Below the pieces are notes generated by a model. The model saw only the letters and a list, made by a program, of their open reading frames with translations, searched no databases and was not told where the DNA came from. A stretch of 64,000 nucleotides of DNA from Photobacterium swingsii (GTDB taxonomy: Bacteria; Pseudomonadota; Gammaproteobacteria; Enterobacterales; Vibrionaceae), in assembly GCF_024346715.1 (NCBI RefSeq), contig NZ_AP024852.1, forward strand, positions 682,001-746,000. Reading direction: 5' to 3'. The translations under genes and the position numbers were made by a program. Below, piece by piece: positions 10,324 to 20,488 of the stretch (its first letter is position 1; the number at the start of each line of letters is the position of its first letter).

Positions 10324-10926
10324 ATGAAAGAATTCGAACCATTTGTGTACCCGCAAGCCAGTTGTATTGCCGGGGTCGATGAAGTTGGCCGTGGCCCACT
10401 CGTTGGGGCAGTGGTCACTGCCGCCGTCATTTTAGACCCTAATAATCCAATCGAAGGGTTAACGGATTCTAAAAAACTGACGGAAAAAAAACGTAACCTA
10501 TTGTTTGATGAGATCAAAGAAAAAGCACTGTCGTGGTCGCTTGGGCGCTGTGAGCCGGAAGAAATCGATGAATTAAACATTCTACAAGCCACTATGGTTG
10601 CTATGCAGCGAGCAGTGGCCGGTTTGCATGTTCAACCTGATTATGTGCTAATTGATGGCAATAAAGTCCCTCAGCTGCCGATGGACGCGCAAGCAGTAGT
10701 AAAGGGCGATTTACGAGTGGCCGAAATCAGTGCTGCCTCAATTATTGCGAAAGTAACCCGTGACCGTGAAATGGAAGAGTTGGATGCACAGTATCCACAA
10801 TACGGTTTTGCCAAGCATAAAGGTTACCCAACTAAAGCACACTTCGAAGCATTGGAAGTGCATGGCGCGATTGAGCAACACCGTAAAAGCTTTAAGCCTG
10901 TAAAACGTATTTTGGGTATAGATTAA
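10324..10926 (+). CDS. rnhB: Ribonuclease HII
   Basis: It cuts the RNA strand at ribonucleotides embedded in duplex DNA. The acidic active-site segment [16 protein letters not shown] is near the N-terminus, with further family segments ([42 protein letters not shown]) in order. The ATG at 10324 starts 3 bases after the lpxB stop. A TTG at 10318, overlapping lpxB, is an alternative. The length is 200 residues. Confidence 0.96.
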   Translation: MKEFEPFVYPQASCIAGVDEVGRGPLVGAVVTAAVILDPNNPIEGLTDSKKLTEKKRNLLFDEIKEKALSWSLGRCEPEEIDELNILQATMVAMQRAVAGLHVQPDYVLIDGNKVPQLPMDAQAVVKGDLRVAEISAASIIAKVTRDREMEELDAQYPQYGFAKHKGYPTKAHFEALEVHGAIEQHRKSFKPVKRILGID

Positions 10927-10962
10927 TCGAGTTGCACACGCTCTGATTCGCCCACTAAAAAT

Positions 10963-11003
10963 TTGTGCCAGAAACGCGCTCCTCGCGGTGTTTTCTGGCA
11001 CAA
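10963..11003. other. Stem-loop between rnhB and dnaE
   Basis: Twelve-base perfect arms TTGTGCCAGAAA and TTTCTGGCACAA (10963-10974 and 10992-11003) enclose a 17-base GC-rich loop. There is no T-run after it. It lies 37 bases before the dnaE start and may be a processing or mRNA-stability element. Confidence 0.5.
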
Positions 11004-11039
11004 TGTCCTTCACGAAATTACCTATCTGATCTGGTTGTC

Positions 11040-14000
11040 ATGGCAGAACCTCGCTTTATTCATTTACGCATTCACAGTGACTTTTCAATGGTCGACGGCT
11101 TGTCGAAAGTACCGCCATTGGTGAAAAAAGTGGCTGAAATGGGCATGCCCGCAATGGCATTGACCGACTTTACTAACCTTTGTGGCTTGGTGAAGTTTTA
11201 CTTTGCAGCGCACGGTGCAGGCATGAAGCCTATCATTGGTGCTGATTTCAAAGTGAAATCGGAAGAAATGGGCGATGAGCTGTGTGACTTAACGATTCTG
11301 GCTTCAAACAACGAAGGGTATCAAAACCTGACGATGTTGATCTCAAAAGCCTACCAGCGTGGTCATTATCATCACCAAGTGGTGATTGATAAAGAGTGGC
11401 TCGTGGAGCACAAAGAGGGATTAATCTTACTCTCGGGTGGTAAGACGGGGGATGTTGGTAAAGCCTTGCTGAAAGGCAATCAGACCTTGATCAATCGTTG
11501 TGTAGAGTTTTATCAAACACACTTTGAAGATAACTATTACCTTGAATTAGTGCGAACGGGGCGTCCTGATGAAGAGGCGTACTTGCACTTTGCGGTAGAG
11601 CTGGCAGAGCAGCAAGATTTACCTGTGGTCGCGACCAATGATGTGCGTTTTTTAACGGCCGATCAGTTTGATGCCCATGATATTCGAGTGTGTATCCATG
11701 ATGGTTACACCATTGTTGATCCTAATCGTCCTAAGTTGTACAGCGATCAGCAATATTTACGCAGTGAAGACGAGATGTGTGAGTTATTCTCAGATATTCC
11801 TGAAGCACTCGAAAACAGCGTAGAAATTGCTAAGCGTTGTAATGTGACCGTTCGCCTTGGCGAGTATTTCCTGCCGAACTTCCCAACCGGCGATATGACC
11901 ATTGAAGACTTTTTGGTCAAAGTATCGGAAGAAGGTTTAGAACGCCGTTTAGCGTTCTTATTTCCAGATGAAGAAGAGCGTCTCAAACGCCGTCCTGAAT
12001 ATGACGAACGTTTAAAAGTTGAGCTCGACGTAATCAACCAAATGGGTTTCCCTGGTTACTTCCTGATCGTAATGGAATTTATCCAGTGGTCGAAAGATAA
12101 CGATGTGCCAGTTGGCCCAGGTCGTGGTTCAGGTGCGGGCTCATTGGTAGCGTATGCGCTAGATATCACTGATTTGGATCCGCTGGAATTTGACTTACTG
12201 TTCGAACGTTTCTTGAACCCAGAACGTGTCTCCATGCCCGATTTCGATATCGATTTCTGTATGGACAAGCGTGACTTGGTTATTGACCACGTTGCTGAAA
12301 TGTATGGCCGTGATGCGGTATCGCAGATCATCACCTTTGGTACTATGGCGGCGAAAGCGGTAATCCGCGACGTAGGTCGAGTATTGGGCCACCCATATGG
12401 CTTTGTTGACCGTATTTCTAAGCTGATCCCCGCTGAGCCAGGGATGACTCTTAGTAAGGCATTTGATGCTGAGCCGCAACTCGGTGAAGTCTACAATGCT
12501 GATGAAGAAGTTAAAGCTCTGATTGATATGTGTCGCATTCTTGAAGGTGTGACACGAAATGCCGGTAAGCACGCCGGTGGTGTTGTTATCTCACCTACGA
12601 CTATCACGGATTTTGCGCCGTTATACTGTGATGCCGAAGGTGGTAACCCCGTTACTCAGTTCGATAAAAATGATGTTGAAACTGCAGGCTTGGTTAAGTT
12701 CGACTTCTTGGGCCTACGGACATTAACCATCATTGACTGGGCGCTAGGGATGATCAACCCACGTTTGGTCGCTAATGGTGAAGAGCCTGTCAATATTGCC
12801 GCTATTCCAATGGCTGATCCTAAGTCGTTTGCGATGCTGCAACGCTCTGAATCAACAGCGGTATTCCAGTTGGAATCTCGCGGCATGAAAGATTTGATCA
12901 AACGTCTTCAGCCCGATTGCTTTGAAGATATGATCGCACTGGTAGCCTTGTTCCGTCCGGGTCCGCTGCAATCAGGCATGGTAGATAACTTTATCGACCG
13001 TAAACATGGTCGAGAAGCGGTATCTTACCCTGATGAAAAGTGGCAGCACGAGTCACTCAAAGAAATTCTTGAGCCAACCTATGGCATCATCCTGTATCAA
13101 GAACAGGTTATGCAGATTGCGCAGGTACTGTCTGGCTATACCTTGGGTGGCGCCGATATGTTGCGTCGTGCTATGGGTAAGAAAAAGCCTGAAGAGATGG
13201 CGAAACAGCGTGCTACCTTTGAAGACGGTGCGGTGAAGAACGGCGTCGACGGCGAGTTGGCGATGAAAATCTTCGACTTGGTAGAAAAATTTGCAGGCTA
13301 TGGTTTTAACAAATCACACTCAGCTGCATACGCATTGGTTTCTTATCAAACACTTTGGCTGAAAGCGCACTATCCTGCTGAATTCATGGCGGCGGTAATG
13401 ACCGCTGATATGGATAACACAGATAAAGTTATCGGCTTGGTTGATGAATGTCTACGTATGAAGCTCAAGCTGCTTCCGCCAGATGTTAACAAAGGTCTAT
13501 ACCGCTTTAATGTTGATGACAACGGTGCCATTGTTTACGGTATTGGCGCGGTAAAAGGGGTGGGTGAAGGCCCTATCGATAATATTATCGAAGCCCGTAA
13601 TAAAGGCGGTCACTTCAAAGACTTGTTTGATTTCTGTGCGCGCATTGATACCAAGAAAGTGAATAAACGCGTATTAGAAAAGTTGATCAAAGCAGGAGCC
13701 ATGGATCGCCTTGGTCCAAACCGTGCTGCAATGATGGCAACATTAGACGATGCAATTAAAGCCGCGAGCCAGCACCATCAGGCTGAATCTTTTGGCCAAA
13801 CAGATATGTTTGGGGTATTAACTGCCGCCCCTGAAGAAGTAGAACACGCTTACGCCAATATTCCTGAATGGCCAGATGCAGTATGGCTAGAGGGTGAACG
13901 TGAAACGTTAGGGTTATACTTAACAGGCCACCCGATAAATGCCTATTTATCTGAGTTGAAGCACTACACAACCTGGCGCTTGAAAGATGCGAATCCGACG

Positions 14001-14519
14001 GGACGTGATAAAGTAGCGACTGTGGCTGGGTTAGTGATAGGCGCGAAAGTGTTTACGACAAAACGCGGCACACGAATTGGTGTTATTTCATTAGACGACC
14101 GTTCAGGTCGAATGGAAGTAATGTTATTCTCTGAGGCATTAGAACGTTACGTCGATTTGATCGAAAAAGATAAAATTGTGGTCGTAACAGGACAGGTCAG
14201 CTTTGATGATTTCAATGGTGGCCTTAAAATGTCCGCGCGAGAAGTGCTAGATATCTCAGAAGCAAGAGAAAAGCACCTAAGAAGTCTTGCCATCTCGGTC
14301 ACCGAGGGGCAAATTGATGAACAGTTTTTTGCACGCTTTAGCCAAGTGCTGGAGCCACACAAAGCAGGTACAGTACCTGTGAATGTGTATTATCAGCGCT
14401 CGAACGCACGCGCTAAACTCACCTTAGGCACAGAATGGCGTGTAACGCCTAGTGATAAGTTAATCCTTGATTTGAAAGGGTTGCTGGGTGAGAAGCAAGT
14501 CGAGCTTGAGTTTAATTAA
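11040..14519 (+). CDS. dnaE: DNA polymerase III alpha subunit
   Basis: The replicative polymerase of the family C type. The 1159-residue product begins [20 protein letters not shown], the PHP domain start, so ATG 11040 is preferred over the longer frame from 10965. The palm-domain segments [16 protein letters not shown] and [13 protein letters not shown] carry the catalytic aspartates. Helix-hairpin-helix and OB-fold regions ([17 protein letters not shown]) follow near the C-terminus. The proofreading subunit dnaQ is encoded about 40 kb away in this window. Confidence 0.97.
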   Translation: MAEPRFIHLRIHSDFSMVDGLSKVPPLVKKVAEMGMPAMALTDFTNLCGLVKFYFAAHGAGMKPIIGADFKVKSEEMGDELCDLTILASNNEGYQNLTMLISKAYQRGHYHHQVVIDKEWLVEHKEGLILLSGGKTGDVGKALLKGNQTLINRCVEFYQTHFEDNYYLELVRTGRPDEEAYLHFAVELAEQQDLPVVATNDVRFLTADQFDAHDIRVCIHDGYTIVDPNRPKLYSDQQYLRSEDEMCELFSDIPEALENSVEIAKRCNVTVRLGEYFLPNFPTGDMTIEDFLVKVSEEGLERRLAFLFPDEEERLKRRPEYDERLKVELDVINQMGFPGYFLIVMEFIQWSKDNDVPVGPGRGSGAGSLVAYALDITDLDPLEFDLLFERFLNPERVSMPDFDIDFCMDKRDLVIDHVAEMYGRDAVSQIITFGTMAAKAVIRDVGRVLGHPYGFVDRISKLIPAEPGMTLSKAFDAEPQLGEVYNADEEVKALIDMCRILEGVTRNAGKHAGGVVISPTTITDFAPLYCDAEGGNPVTQFDKNDVETAGLVKFDFLGLRTLTIIDWALGMINPRLVANGEEPVNIAAIPMADPKSFAMLQRSESTAVFQLESRGMKDLIKRLQPDCFEDMIALVALFRPGPLQSGMVDNFIDRKHGREAVSYPDEKWQHESLKEILEPTYGIILYQEQVMQIAQVLSGYTLGGADMLRRAMGKKKPEEMAKQRATFEDGAVKNGVDGELAMKIFDLVEKFAGYGFNKSHSAAYALVSYQTLWLKAHYPAEFMAAVMTADMDNTDKVIGLVDECLRMKLKLLPPDVNKGLYRFNVDDNGAIVYGIGAVKGVGEGPIDNIIEARNKGGHFKDLFDFCARIDTKKVNKRVLEKLIKAGAMDRLGPNRAAMMATLDDAIKAASQHHQAESFGQTDMFGVLTAAPEEVEHAYANIPEWPDAVWLEGERETLGLYLTGHPINAYLSELKHYTTWRLKDANPTGRDKVATVAGLVIGAKVFTTKRGTRIGVISLDDRSGRMEVMLFSEALERYVDLIEKDKIVVVTGQVSFDDFNGGLKMSAREVLDISEAREKHLRSLAISVTEGQIDEQFFARFSQVLEPHKAGTVPVNVYYQRSNARAKLTLGTEWRVTPSDKLILDLKGLLGEKQVELEFN

Positions 14520-14567
14520 TAATGTCTGTGATCGTTTACGATGATAGACAAAAGGATTTTGAGTGGT

Positions 14568-15527
14568 ATGAGCCTGAACTTTCTTGAGTTTGAACAACCA
14601 ATTGCTGAACTAGAAGCCAAGATTGAAGCATTACGTGATGTTTCTCGTCGTGATGAATCTGCGTCGGTTGATCTGGATAAAGAAATTGAACAACTAGAAA
14701 AGAAAAGCCTAGAACTGACTAAGAAAGTATTCAGTGACTTAGGTGCGTGGCAAGTTGCCCAAATGGCACGTCACCCTCAGCGTCCGTACACATTTGACTA
14801 CGTTGAGCACATCTTTGAAGAGTTTGATGAACTTGCGGGTGACCGTGCTTTTGCTGACGATAAAGCATTAGTGGGTGGTATTGCTCGTATTGATGGCCGT
14901 CCAGTGATGGTGATTGGTCATCAGAAAGGTCGCGAAACCAAAGAAAAAGTGATGCGTAACTTTGGTATGCCAAAGCCTGAAGGTTACCGTAAAGCCCTTC
15001 GCTTAATGAAAATGGCTGAGCGCTTTAAAATGCCTATCATCACTTTCATCGATACCGCTGGTGCATACCCAGGTGTCGGTGCGGAAGAGCGTGGTCAATC
15101 TGAAGCGATCGCGACCAACTTAAAAGCAATGGCGGGCCTGACTGTGCCAATCATCTGCAACGTTGTGGGTGAGGGTGGTTCTGGTGGCGCTTTAGCTATC
15201 GGTGTTGGTGATTGCGTGAACATGCTGCAATACTCCACTTACTCTGTGATCTCGCCTGAAGGCTGTGCATCTATCTTATGGCGTGATTCTGAAAAAGCCC
15301 CACAAGCGGCAGAAGCTATGGGTATTACGGCAGAGCGTTTAAAAGAACTAGAGCTGATCGATAATATTATCGAAGAGCCGCTAGGCGGTGCTCACCGCGA
15401 TGTTGCGCTAATGGCTGAGAAGCTAAAAGCACAATTTAAAGCAACATTAGATGAGCTTGATGCATTAGATACAGAAACTTTGCTAGAGCGTCGTTACCAA
15501 CGCTTGATGAGTTACGGCTACTGCTGA
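14568..15527 (+). CDS. accA: Acetyl-CoA carboxylase carboxyltransferase subunit alpha
   Basis: With AccD it transfers CO2 from carboxybiotin to acetyl-CoA, the committed step of fatty acid synthesis. The 319-residue length equals the enterobacterial protein, which likewise starts MSLNFL. The segments [18 protein letters not shown] and [17 protein letters not shown] form the crotonase-fold active site. The ATG at 14568 is preferred over 14541 by homology. A strong terminator follows. Confidence 0.97.
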   Translation: MSLNFLEFEQPIAELEAKIEALRDVSRRDESASVDLDKEIEQLEKKSLELTKKVFSDLGAWQVAQMARHPQRPYTFDYVEHIFEEFDELAGDRAFADDKALVGGIARIDGRPVMVIGHQKGRETKEKVMRNFGMPKPEGYRKALRLMKMAERFKMPIITFIDTAGAYPGVGAEERGQSEAIATNLKAMAGLTVPIICNVVGEGGSGGALAIGVGDCVNMLQYSTYSVISPEGCASILWRDSEKAPQAAEAMGITAERLKELELIDNIIEEPLGGAHRDVALMAEKLKAQFKATLDELDALDTETLLERRYQRLMSYGYC

Positions 15528-15555
15528 TAGTGAGTAACTAAAGCGATAGAATTTT

Positions 15556-15588
15556 ATGGGGCAGCCTAATCAGGCTGCCCCATTTTTT
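15556..15588 (+). terminator. Rho-independent terminator after accA
   Basis: A perfect 12-bp stem (15556-15567 with 15572-15583) around AATC is followed by a run of six T. It closes the long lpx-dnaE-accA block. Confidence 0.9.
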
Positions 15589-15673
15589 ATGACTGTTTTT
15601 CTTTTCTCTCTACGCCTTGTTTATTCCCATTGGTATACTGACGCCGTGTTTATTTTTAACGATCATGGTTGTT

Positions 15674-16996
15674 ATGTCTTGTTCGCTGCTCTATCGCCAC
15701 CTTCAAACTTGCTTTCAATCTCACTCTCCTGAGTCTAAACGTTTTGTTTTAGCTTTGAGTGGTGGTATGGATTCTCGTGTACTGCTGGCTGTGATGGCGG
15801 AATACCTTAGGTTACATCCTGATCATCAATGTATTGCGGTTCATGTTCATCATGGTTTAAATCGCTATGCCGATGAGTGGGCGGATAAGTGCCAAGTCTG
15901 GGCACAATCGGCGGGGATCCCCTATTATGTTGAACGTGTTGTATTGGTACAAGATTCAGGCGATAGCCTTGAGCAAGCAGCCCGTGACGCTCGTTATCAA
16001 GCATTAGCTAAGCACATGAAAGGTGGGGATGCCTTACTGACTGCGCAGCATGCAGATGATCAGGTCGAAACCTTATTGTTAGCACTAAAGCGAGGCAGTG
16101 GGCCTGCGGGGTTAGCGGCGATGCCTACTTCAACCCCGTTTGCTAAAGGGCAGCATATTCGGCCTTTATTGCAAGTGAACCGCACAGACATTGAATATTA
16201 TGCTGAGCAGCATGGGCTTGAATGGGTCGAAGATGACAGTAACCAAGATACTCGTTTTGACCGTAACTTTTTACGCCACCAGGTTACCCCGTTACTCGCA
16301 CAGCGTTGGCCGGGTTTACGAAAAGCAGTGGCTCGCAGCGCAGCATTGTGTGGTGAGCAAGAAGCCTTACTCGACGAATTGTTAGCTGACAAGCTAGCAC
16401 TTGCAACGGCTGCGGATGGTAGTTTAGCGCTGAGTGTATTAAAACAAGAGCGGTTGGCGAAGGCCCTGATCCGACAATGGTTGCAACAGCAAGGCGCTGT
16501 GATGCCATCTTGTGCTCAGCTCGATCAAGTGTGGCAGTCGGTCGTGTTAGCCCAACAAGATGCGAATCCACAATTGAATTGGCAACAGCATCAGATCCGT
16601 CGTTATCAACAACGCTTACACTTAGTGCAGCAGTGGCCTGATATTCATCAAGTACAGCTTTCTATGTCTTTATCTGCACCATGTAAACTGCCTCAGGGGC
16701 TTGGTGATATTAGCTTAATGCCAAGCCTTAATGGTCAACTGCGTCTACCTCAAGACAATGAGATGCTCTCTGTACGCTTTAATCCTGAAGGGGTGAATGT
16801 GAAGCCCGTTGGCCGAGTTGGAAAGCGTAAATTGAAGAAGCTATTCCAAGAATATGGTGTGCCGAGCTGGAACAGACGCCGTACCCCATTGATCTATTAT
16901 GGCGATCAGTTAGTGGCTGTTGCAGGCTTATTTGTCGTTGATGGTTTTGAAGGGCAAGAGTGTGAACTCAGTTGGCACAATAAGCTATCCAATTGA
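15674..16996 (+). CDS. tilS: tRNA(Ile) lysidine synthase
   Basis: It converts C34 of tRNA-Ile(CAU) to lysidine so that the tRNA reads AUA. The PP-loop ATPase motif SGGMDS is at residues 29-34, and the HVHHGLN and TAQHADDQVET segments are typical. The C-terminal domain ends near the KLKKLFQEYGVPSWNRRRTPLIYYGD segment. The start is uncertain: ATG 15674 gives 440 residues, and ATG 15665 or codons up to 15617 remain open, with no strong ribosome-binding site at any of them. Confidence 0.94.
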   Translation: MSCSLLYRHLQTCFQSHSPESKRFVLALSGGMDSRVLLAVMAEYLRLHPDHQCIAVHVHHGLNRYADEWADKCQVWAQSAGIPYYVERVVLVQDSGDSLEQAARDARYQALAKHMKGGDALLTAQHADDQVETLLLALKRGSGPAGLAAMPTSTPFAKGQHIRPLLQVNRTDIEYYAEQHGLEWVEDDSNQDTRFDRNFLRHQVTPLLAQRWPGLRKAVARSAALCGEQEALLDELLADKLALATAADGSLALSVLKQERLAKALIRQWLQQQGAVMPSCAQLDQVWQSVVLAQQDANPQLNWQQHQIRRYQQRLHLVQQWPDIHQVQLSMSLSAPCKLPQGLGDISLMPSLNGQLRLPQDNEMLSVRFNPEGVNVKPVGRVGKRKLKKLFQEYGVPSWNRRRTPLIYYGDQLVAVAGLFVVDGFEGQECELSWHNKLSN

Positions 16997-17069
16997 TATT
17001 AAAAGTGCATTGAAAAGGTAAAGCAGGCACAATTGCCAGCAGGAAACTACAACTATAAAAGAGGACCTC

Positions 17070-17378
17070 ATGAAGAAAGTTCTTACACTTGCACTGTTAG
17101 CCACTGTTATGTCAGCACCTGCTCTTGCTGGCGATCCTGCGGCGGGTAAAGCTAAAGCCGCAATTTGCGCTGCTTGTCATGGCGTAGATGGTATTGCTGT
17201 TATCCCTGGTTACCCAAACCTGAAAGGGCAAAATGAGCAGTATCTTGTTAATTCATTAAAAGCTTATAAAAACAAAGAGCGCACTGGTGGTATGGCTATG
17301 TTGATGCAGCCACAGGCTTCTATGTTGAATGATACCGATATTGCGAATGTAGCAGCATATTTTGCTCAAATGAAATAA
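17070..17378 (+). CDS. Small periplasmic c-type cytochrome (c553/c5-like)
   Basis: A 102-residue precursor with a clear signal peptide (cleavage about ALA-GDP). One haem-binding motif CAACH lies at residues 33-37. A Met ligand is available in the [10 protein letters not shown] region, which fits a class I monohaem cytochrome shuttling electrons in the periplasm. AAGAGG stands before the ATG. It is monocistronic, closed by the terminator at 17412. The exact redox partner cannot be told from sequence. Confidence 0.9.
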   Translation: MKKVLTLALLATVMSAPALAGDPAAGKAKAAICAACHGVDGIAVIPGYPNLKGQNEQYLVNSLKAYKNKERTGGMAMLMQPQASMLNDTDIANVAAYFAQMK

Positions 17379-17411
17379 TTGCACTAACAGCAATTTTTGC
17401 ATGCACAGTAG

Positions 17412-17447
17412 GCCGCTTGATCATTTGATGATCAAGCGGCTTTTTTT
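17412..17447 (+). terminator. Rho-independent terminator after cytochrome c
   Basis: A perfect 13-bp stem GCCGCTTGATCAT/ATGATCAAGCGGC with a three-base loop is followed by seven T. Confidence 0.92.
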
Positions 17448-17608
17448 CTATCTAGTGCCGCGTCTTTTAAGTGAATCGCGATCACGGTTATGACGGCTAA
17501 GGTTATTATCCTGATAGAAAAGTGCAGCCCGATAAAATGTAGAAATTAGTAGTGATGATGATTCTTTCTATAAGGTGACGAATAATTGCTCAGTTAGTCA
17601 TTCTCTAG

Positions 17609-17654
17609 TTGCTAATAATAACAGAAGATATTATTGTACTAGCACGCTGATACA
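17609..17654 (+). promoter_or_regulatory. Promoter with probable TrpR operator
   Basis: TTGCTA (17609-17614) and TATTGT (17632-17637) are spaced by 17 bases. The 20-base near-palindrome at 17635-17654, TGTACTAGCA/CGCTGATACA (8 of 10 arm positions symmetric), overlaps the -10 and start region. It resembles known TrpR operators such as the mtr and aroH sites, and it stands 36 bases before a tryptophan-type permease. Apart from this site and the terminator at 17412, the 311-base gap 17379-17689 shows nothing else clear. Confidence 0.6.
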
Positions 17655-17689
17655 TTGTTGTACTGCCGTTATCTTGTCTAGGAGTCATT

Positions 17690-18901
17690 ATGAGTAAACC
17701 ATCCACACTTGGGGGCGCATGTATTATCGCCAGTGTTTGTGTTGGGGCTGGCATGCTTGGTCTGCCAAGTGCCGGTGCAGGAGCGTGGACGTTGTGGAGT
17801 GTGGCTGCCATCTCATTCACTATGATCATGATGACGCTTTCTGGATGGTTGTTGCTAGAAGCACTGAAACATTACGAGTTTAAAGCCTCATTCAATACAG
17901 TGACCAAAGATTTATTAAGCAACAAAGTTAATGTTGTTAATAACTTATCGCTTTACTTTGTTGGCGGTATTTTACTTTATGCCTATATTTCATCATCAGG
18001 CATGATCTTCAGTGAAATGCTGGGCATGTCGCGTGAATTGGCATCAATTCTGTTTGTGGCATTGTGTTCTGCGTTCGTTTTACACTCAACGCGTGCTGTT
18101 GATCGTATCTCTATTGTGTTAATTCTCTTTATGATCATCAGTTTTGTGTTGGGCATTTCTGGATTAGCGTCGAATATTAGTGTGCCGGTTTTGTTTGAAC
18201 AGGGTCAGGGTGATACGCCATATTCGGCTTACGCACTTGCACTATTGCCTGTTGCGCTAACATCATTTGGTTATCACCACTCGGTAAGTACGATGCGTGA
18301 TTATTATCAAGATGAGAATCGAGCTAAAAAAGCGATTTTGGGCGGAACACTAATTGCACTGACGTTTTATCTTGGCTGGGTGATTTGTATTTTTGGTAAC
18401 GTATCGCGTGAAGCGTTTGGCCCTGTTGTCGCTGCGGGTGGCGGTGTAGATGTATTAATGACGGCACTGACCTCTGCGATAGATTCAAGCAGCATTCAAC
18501 AAGCACTGCATATTTTTTCTATTGCCGCGATTGTTTCATCTTTCATCGGTGTTGGTCTGGGTGTGTTCGACTACTTGGCTGATTTCTTTGGCTTTGCTGA
18601 TACTAAGCAAGGGCGACTAAAAACCTGGGGCGTGACCTTTTTGCCACCTTTGGTTTTCTCGTTAGTTGCGCCATTTGGTTTTGTTGCTGCAATTGGTCTT
18701 GCGGGGGCGGCTGCAACGATTTGGACTTGTATTATTCCGGCGATATTGGCTAAAACATTGCGCCAAAGAGTGCCAGAGCAAGAAGGCTTTGTCGTACCAG
18801 GTGGCAATGTGACAATTTATGTTGTGATTGCATTTGGGGTATTGACGGCTGCTTTCCATTTACTGGCAATGGCAAACCTACTGCCTGTTTTTAAAGGCTA
18901 G
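17690..18901 (+). CDS. mtr: Aromatic amino acid permease, Mtr/TnaB type
   Basis: A 403-residue inner-membrane transporter of the hydroxy/aromatic amino acid permease family, with about 11 membrane helices beginning GGACIIASVCVGAGMLGLP. Segments such as NVVNNLSLYF-LYAYIS and FDYLADFFGFADTKQGRLKT resemble the tryptophan permeases Mtr and TnaB more than TyrP. The start has GGAG upstream. The probable TrpR operator before it supports tryptophan as the substrate, but tyrosine or a broader range cannot be excluded. Confidence 0.85.
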   Translation: MSKPSTLGGACIIASVCVGAGMLGLPSAGAGAWTLWSVAAISFTMIMMTLSGWLLLEALKHYEFKASFNTVTKDLLSNKVNVVNNLSLYFVGGILLYAYISSSGMIFSEMLGMSRELASILFVALCSAFVLHSTRAVDRISIVLILFMIISFVLGISGLASNISVPVLFEQGQGDTPYSAYALALLPVALTSFGYHHSVSTMRDYYQDENRAKKAILGGTLIALTFYLGWVICIFGNVSREAFGPVVAAGGGVDVLMTALTSAIDSSSIQQALHIFSIAAIVSSFIGVGLGVFDYLADFFGFADTKQGRLKTWGVTFLPPLVFSLVAPFGFVAAIGLAGAAATIWTCIIPAILAKTLRQRVPEQEGFVVPGGNVTIYVVIAFGVLTAAFHLLAMANLLPVFKG

Positions 18902-18924
18902 TTATATCTCGCTACATGAACACA

Positions 18925-18951
18925 AAAACGGAAGCATTAGCTTCCGTTTTT
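18925..18951. terminator. Terminator after mtr, usable from both strands
   Basis: AAAACGGAAGC/GCTTCCGTTTT is an 11-bp stem with loop ATTA. It has a T-run on the plus side and matching A-run on the other, so it can end both mtr and the convergent DUF4250 gene. Confidence 0.85.
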
Positions 18952-18988
18952 TATGGTGTTAAATCCGTGAATCTGAGCGGGAGGCGCT

Positions 18989-19177
18989 TTAGCGAAATTG
19001 CTTTGCTTCAGGTAAGTAATCAAACCCTGCACTTGCTAAACGTGCTATTAGCTGTGCCTTGTCGATTTCGTAATATTTAACTAGGCCATCAAGATCGCCA
19101 AATTCATCGCGGATCTTCATATTGACGATGCTCATCAGCATTACCGGATCCATGGTTTCAAAGTTGGTTAGCTTCAT
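18989..19177 (-). CDS. DUF4250 family small protein
   Basis: A 62-residue soluble protein of unknown function. The segments MDPVMLMSIVNMKIRDEFGDLDGL and ending AKQFR match my memory of the DUF4250 family. Its ATG follows the yaeP stop after two bases and uses a GAGGA site lying inside the end of yaeP, so the two are co-translated. It ends at the bidirectional terminator shared with mtr. Confidence 0.8.
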   Translation of the reverse strand: MKLTNFETMDPVMLMSIVNMKIRDEFGDLDGLVKYYEIDKAQLIARLASAGFDYLPEAKQFR

Positions 19178-19179
19178 GC

Positions 19180-19383
19180 TTAGTCCTCGTGATCGCTCAT
19201 CAATAGGTTAGCAGCAGCGTATGCGGCACGCTCGCGAACTTCTTTGGGTAAATCTGTATTAGCAGCCACGTAGTCCAGCGCCTTAACCGCACAGTGAATG
19301 GCATTAGGGATATACCCGAGTTCACCGCCACCAATTTGGGCATAGTTCATTCGGATTAGTTCACAACACTCATGTACTTTCAT
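19180..19383 (-). CDS. yaeP: UPF0253 family protein YaeP
   Basis: A 67-residue small protein, function unknown. It aligns along its length with enterobacterial YaeP: the [23 protein letters not shown] start and the [16 protein letters not shown] ending [18 protein letters not shown] are recognisable. AAGGATG stands before the ATG. It is the first gene of a two-gene unit with the DUF4250 protein. Confidence 0.88.
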   Translation of the reverse strand: MKVHECCELIRMNYAQIGGGELGYIPNAIHCAVKALDYVAANTDLPKEVRERAAYAAANLLMSDHED

Positions 19384-19540
19384 TGGTTCATCCTTAATTA
19401 AATCATTAGCTCAAGGTACCAGTATGGGCGGTGGTACATTCAGCGAATGATTCACATTTGCAGATTAGTATACCGTGAATAATCAGGCTTTGATCAATAT
19501 TAAGAAAGAGGATTTAAAGGGATGTTGATGTGCTAGGCGG

Positions 19541-20422
19541 TTATTTTTGACGCTTGTGTTGGTATAGCTGGCGATCAGCGCGATCAATCAAGGAGATTGA
19601 AGTATCGCCTTTTTGGTAATGCGCATAACCTAAAGACACACTGATATTAAGTGCTCGCAAGGTCTGATCTTGTTTCATTAACTGCTGGATACGTGTTGCA
19701 ACCTTTCCTGCTGATTCACCTGTGGCTGGCTGTAATAGTGCTGTAAATTCATCGCCACCTAAACGGTAGCAGCGATCAGTCGCGCGAACAGCATCTTTTA
19801 AAATCGTCGCAAAACGGCGTATTACCTTGTCACCATCGAGATGACCAAAACGATCATTGACCTGCTTGAAGTTATCTAAATCAAAAATGATCAGTACTAA
19901 ACCAACATTACGACGCTCGCTTAAGGCGATGGCATGACGAATATCTTGCTCAAAGCTGGTGCGATTACCCAAGGTTGATAGGTAGTCTTGTAGCGCAAGG
20001 TTCTTTACTCGACGGTATTCAATTGCGTTCGCTAATGGACCCGCAAATAGGCGATGGTAGGTGTGGAGTAAGTTAATTTCATCTTTGTCTAATTTGTAAG
20101 GGGTGCAGTACTGGAGCTTGCCAAGTTCATTTTCACCAAAACGTAGTACAAAGGTCTGGCGAAACTCGGTCGCTTTACCACGACGGATCAGGGTCGCTGT
20201 TCCTTCTAGCTCCCAAATTAGTCGATGAATATCAACTTGCTTTTCCATTTCACGAGTGAAAATTTCAAATAACAATGCTAAATCAAGCTTGCCTTGGAGT
20301 TTCTGCAGGATCAATAAGCGTACGTCAGCCCCGAGTGGCTTTCGTCTCGGTTTCTGTGGCGCGTCAGCGAATTTATCCCAAAGAGCTGGATCCATATCAT
20401 CATCGAAATAAAGGGTGGGCAA
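19541..20422 (-). CDS. Diguanylate cyclase (GGDEF domain)
   Basis: It makes the second messenger c-di-GMP from two GTP. The C-terminal GGDEF domain has an intact GGDEF motif at residues 222-226 and the inhibitory-site RxxD (RATD, 213-216) five residues before it, so product feedback is likely. The roughly 140-residue N-terminal region has no membrane segment and no sensor domain that I recognise. The frame opens with a TTG at 20422; the first ATG is codon 10 (20395). Neither has a good ribosome-binding site, so the start is uncertain. Confidence 0.9.
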   Translation of the reverse strand: MPTLYFDDDMDPALWDKFADAPQKPRRKPLGADVRLLILQKLQGKLDLALLFEIFTREMEKQVDIHRLIWELEGTATLIRRGKATEFRQTFVLRFGENELGKLQYCTPYKLDKDEINLLHTYHRLFAGPLANAIEYRRVKNLALQDYLSTLGNRTSFEQDIRHAIALSERRNVGLVLIIFDLDNFKQVNDRFGHLDGDKVIRRFATILKDAVRATDRCYRLGGDEFTALLQPATGESAGKVATRIQQLMKQDQTLRALNISVSLGYAHYQKGDTSISLIDRADRQLYQHKRQK

Positions 20423-20488
20423 TTACTATATGCAAAATTCAGCGTCGATCAACTGTTTGTTGTTAAATTTGATAATAATTAACTGATT

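Noticed and set aside
10221..10592. 123-codon frame antisense to lpxB and rnhB
   Set aside because: Spans two well-supported genes on the other strand; no start signal.
12195..12572. 125-codon frame antisense to dnaE
   Set aside because: A shadow of the dnaE coding frame; no ribosome-binding site or recognisable motif.
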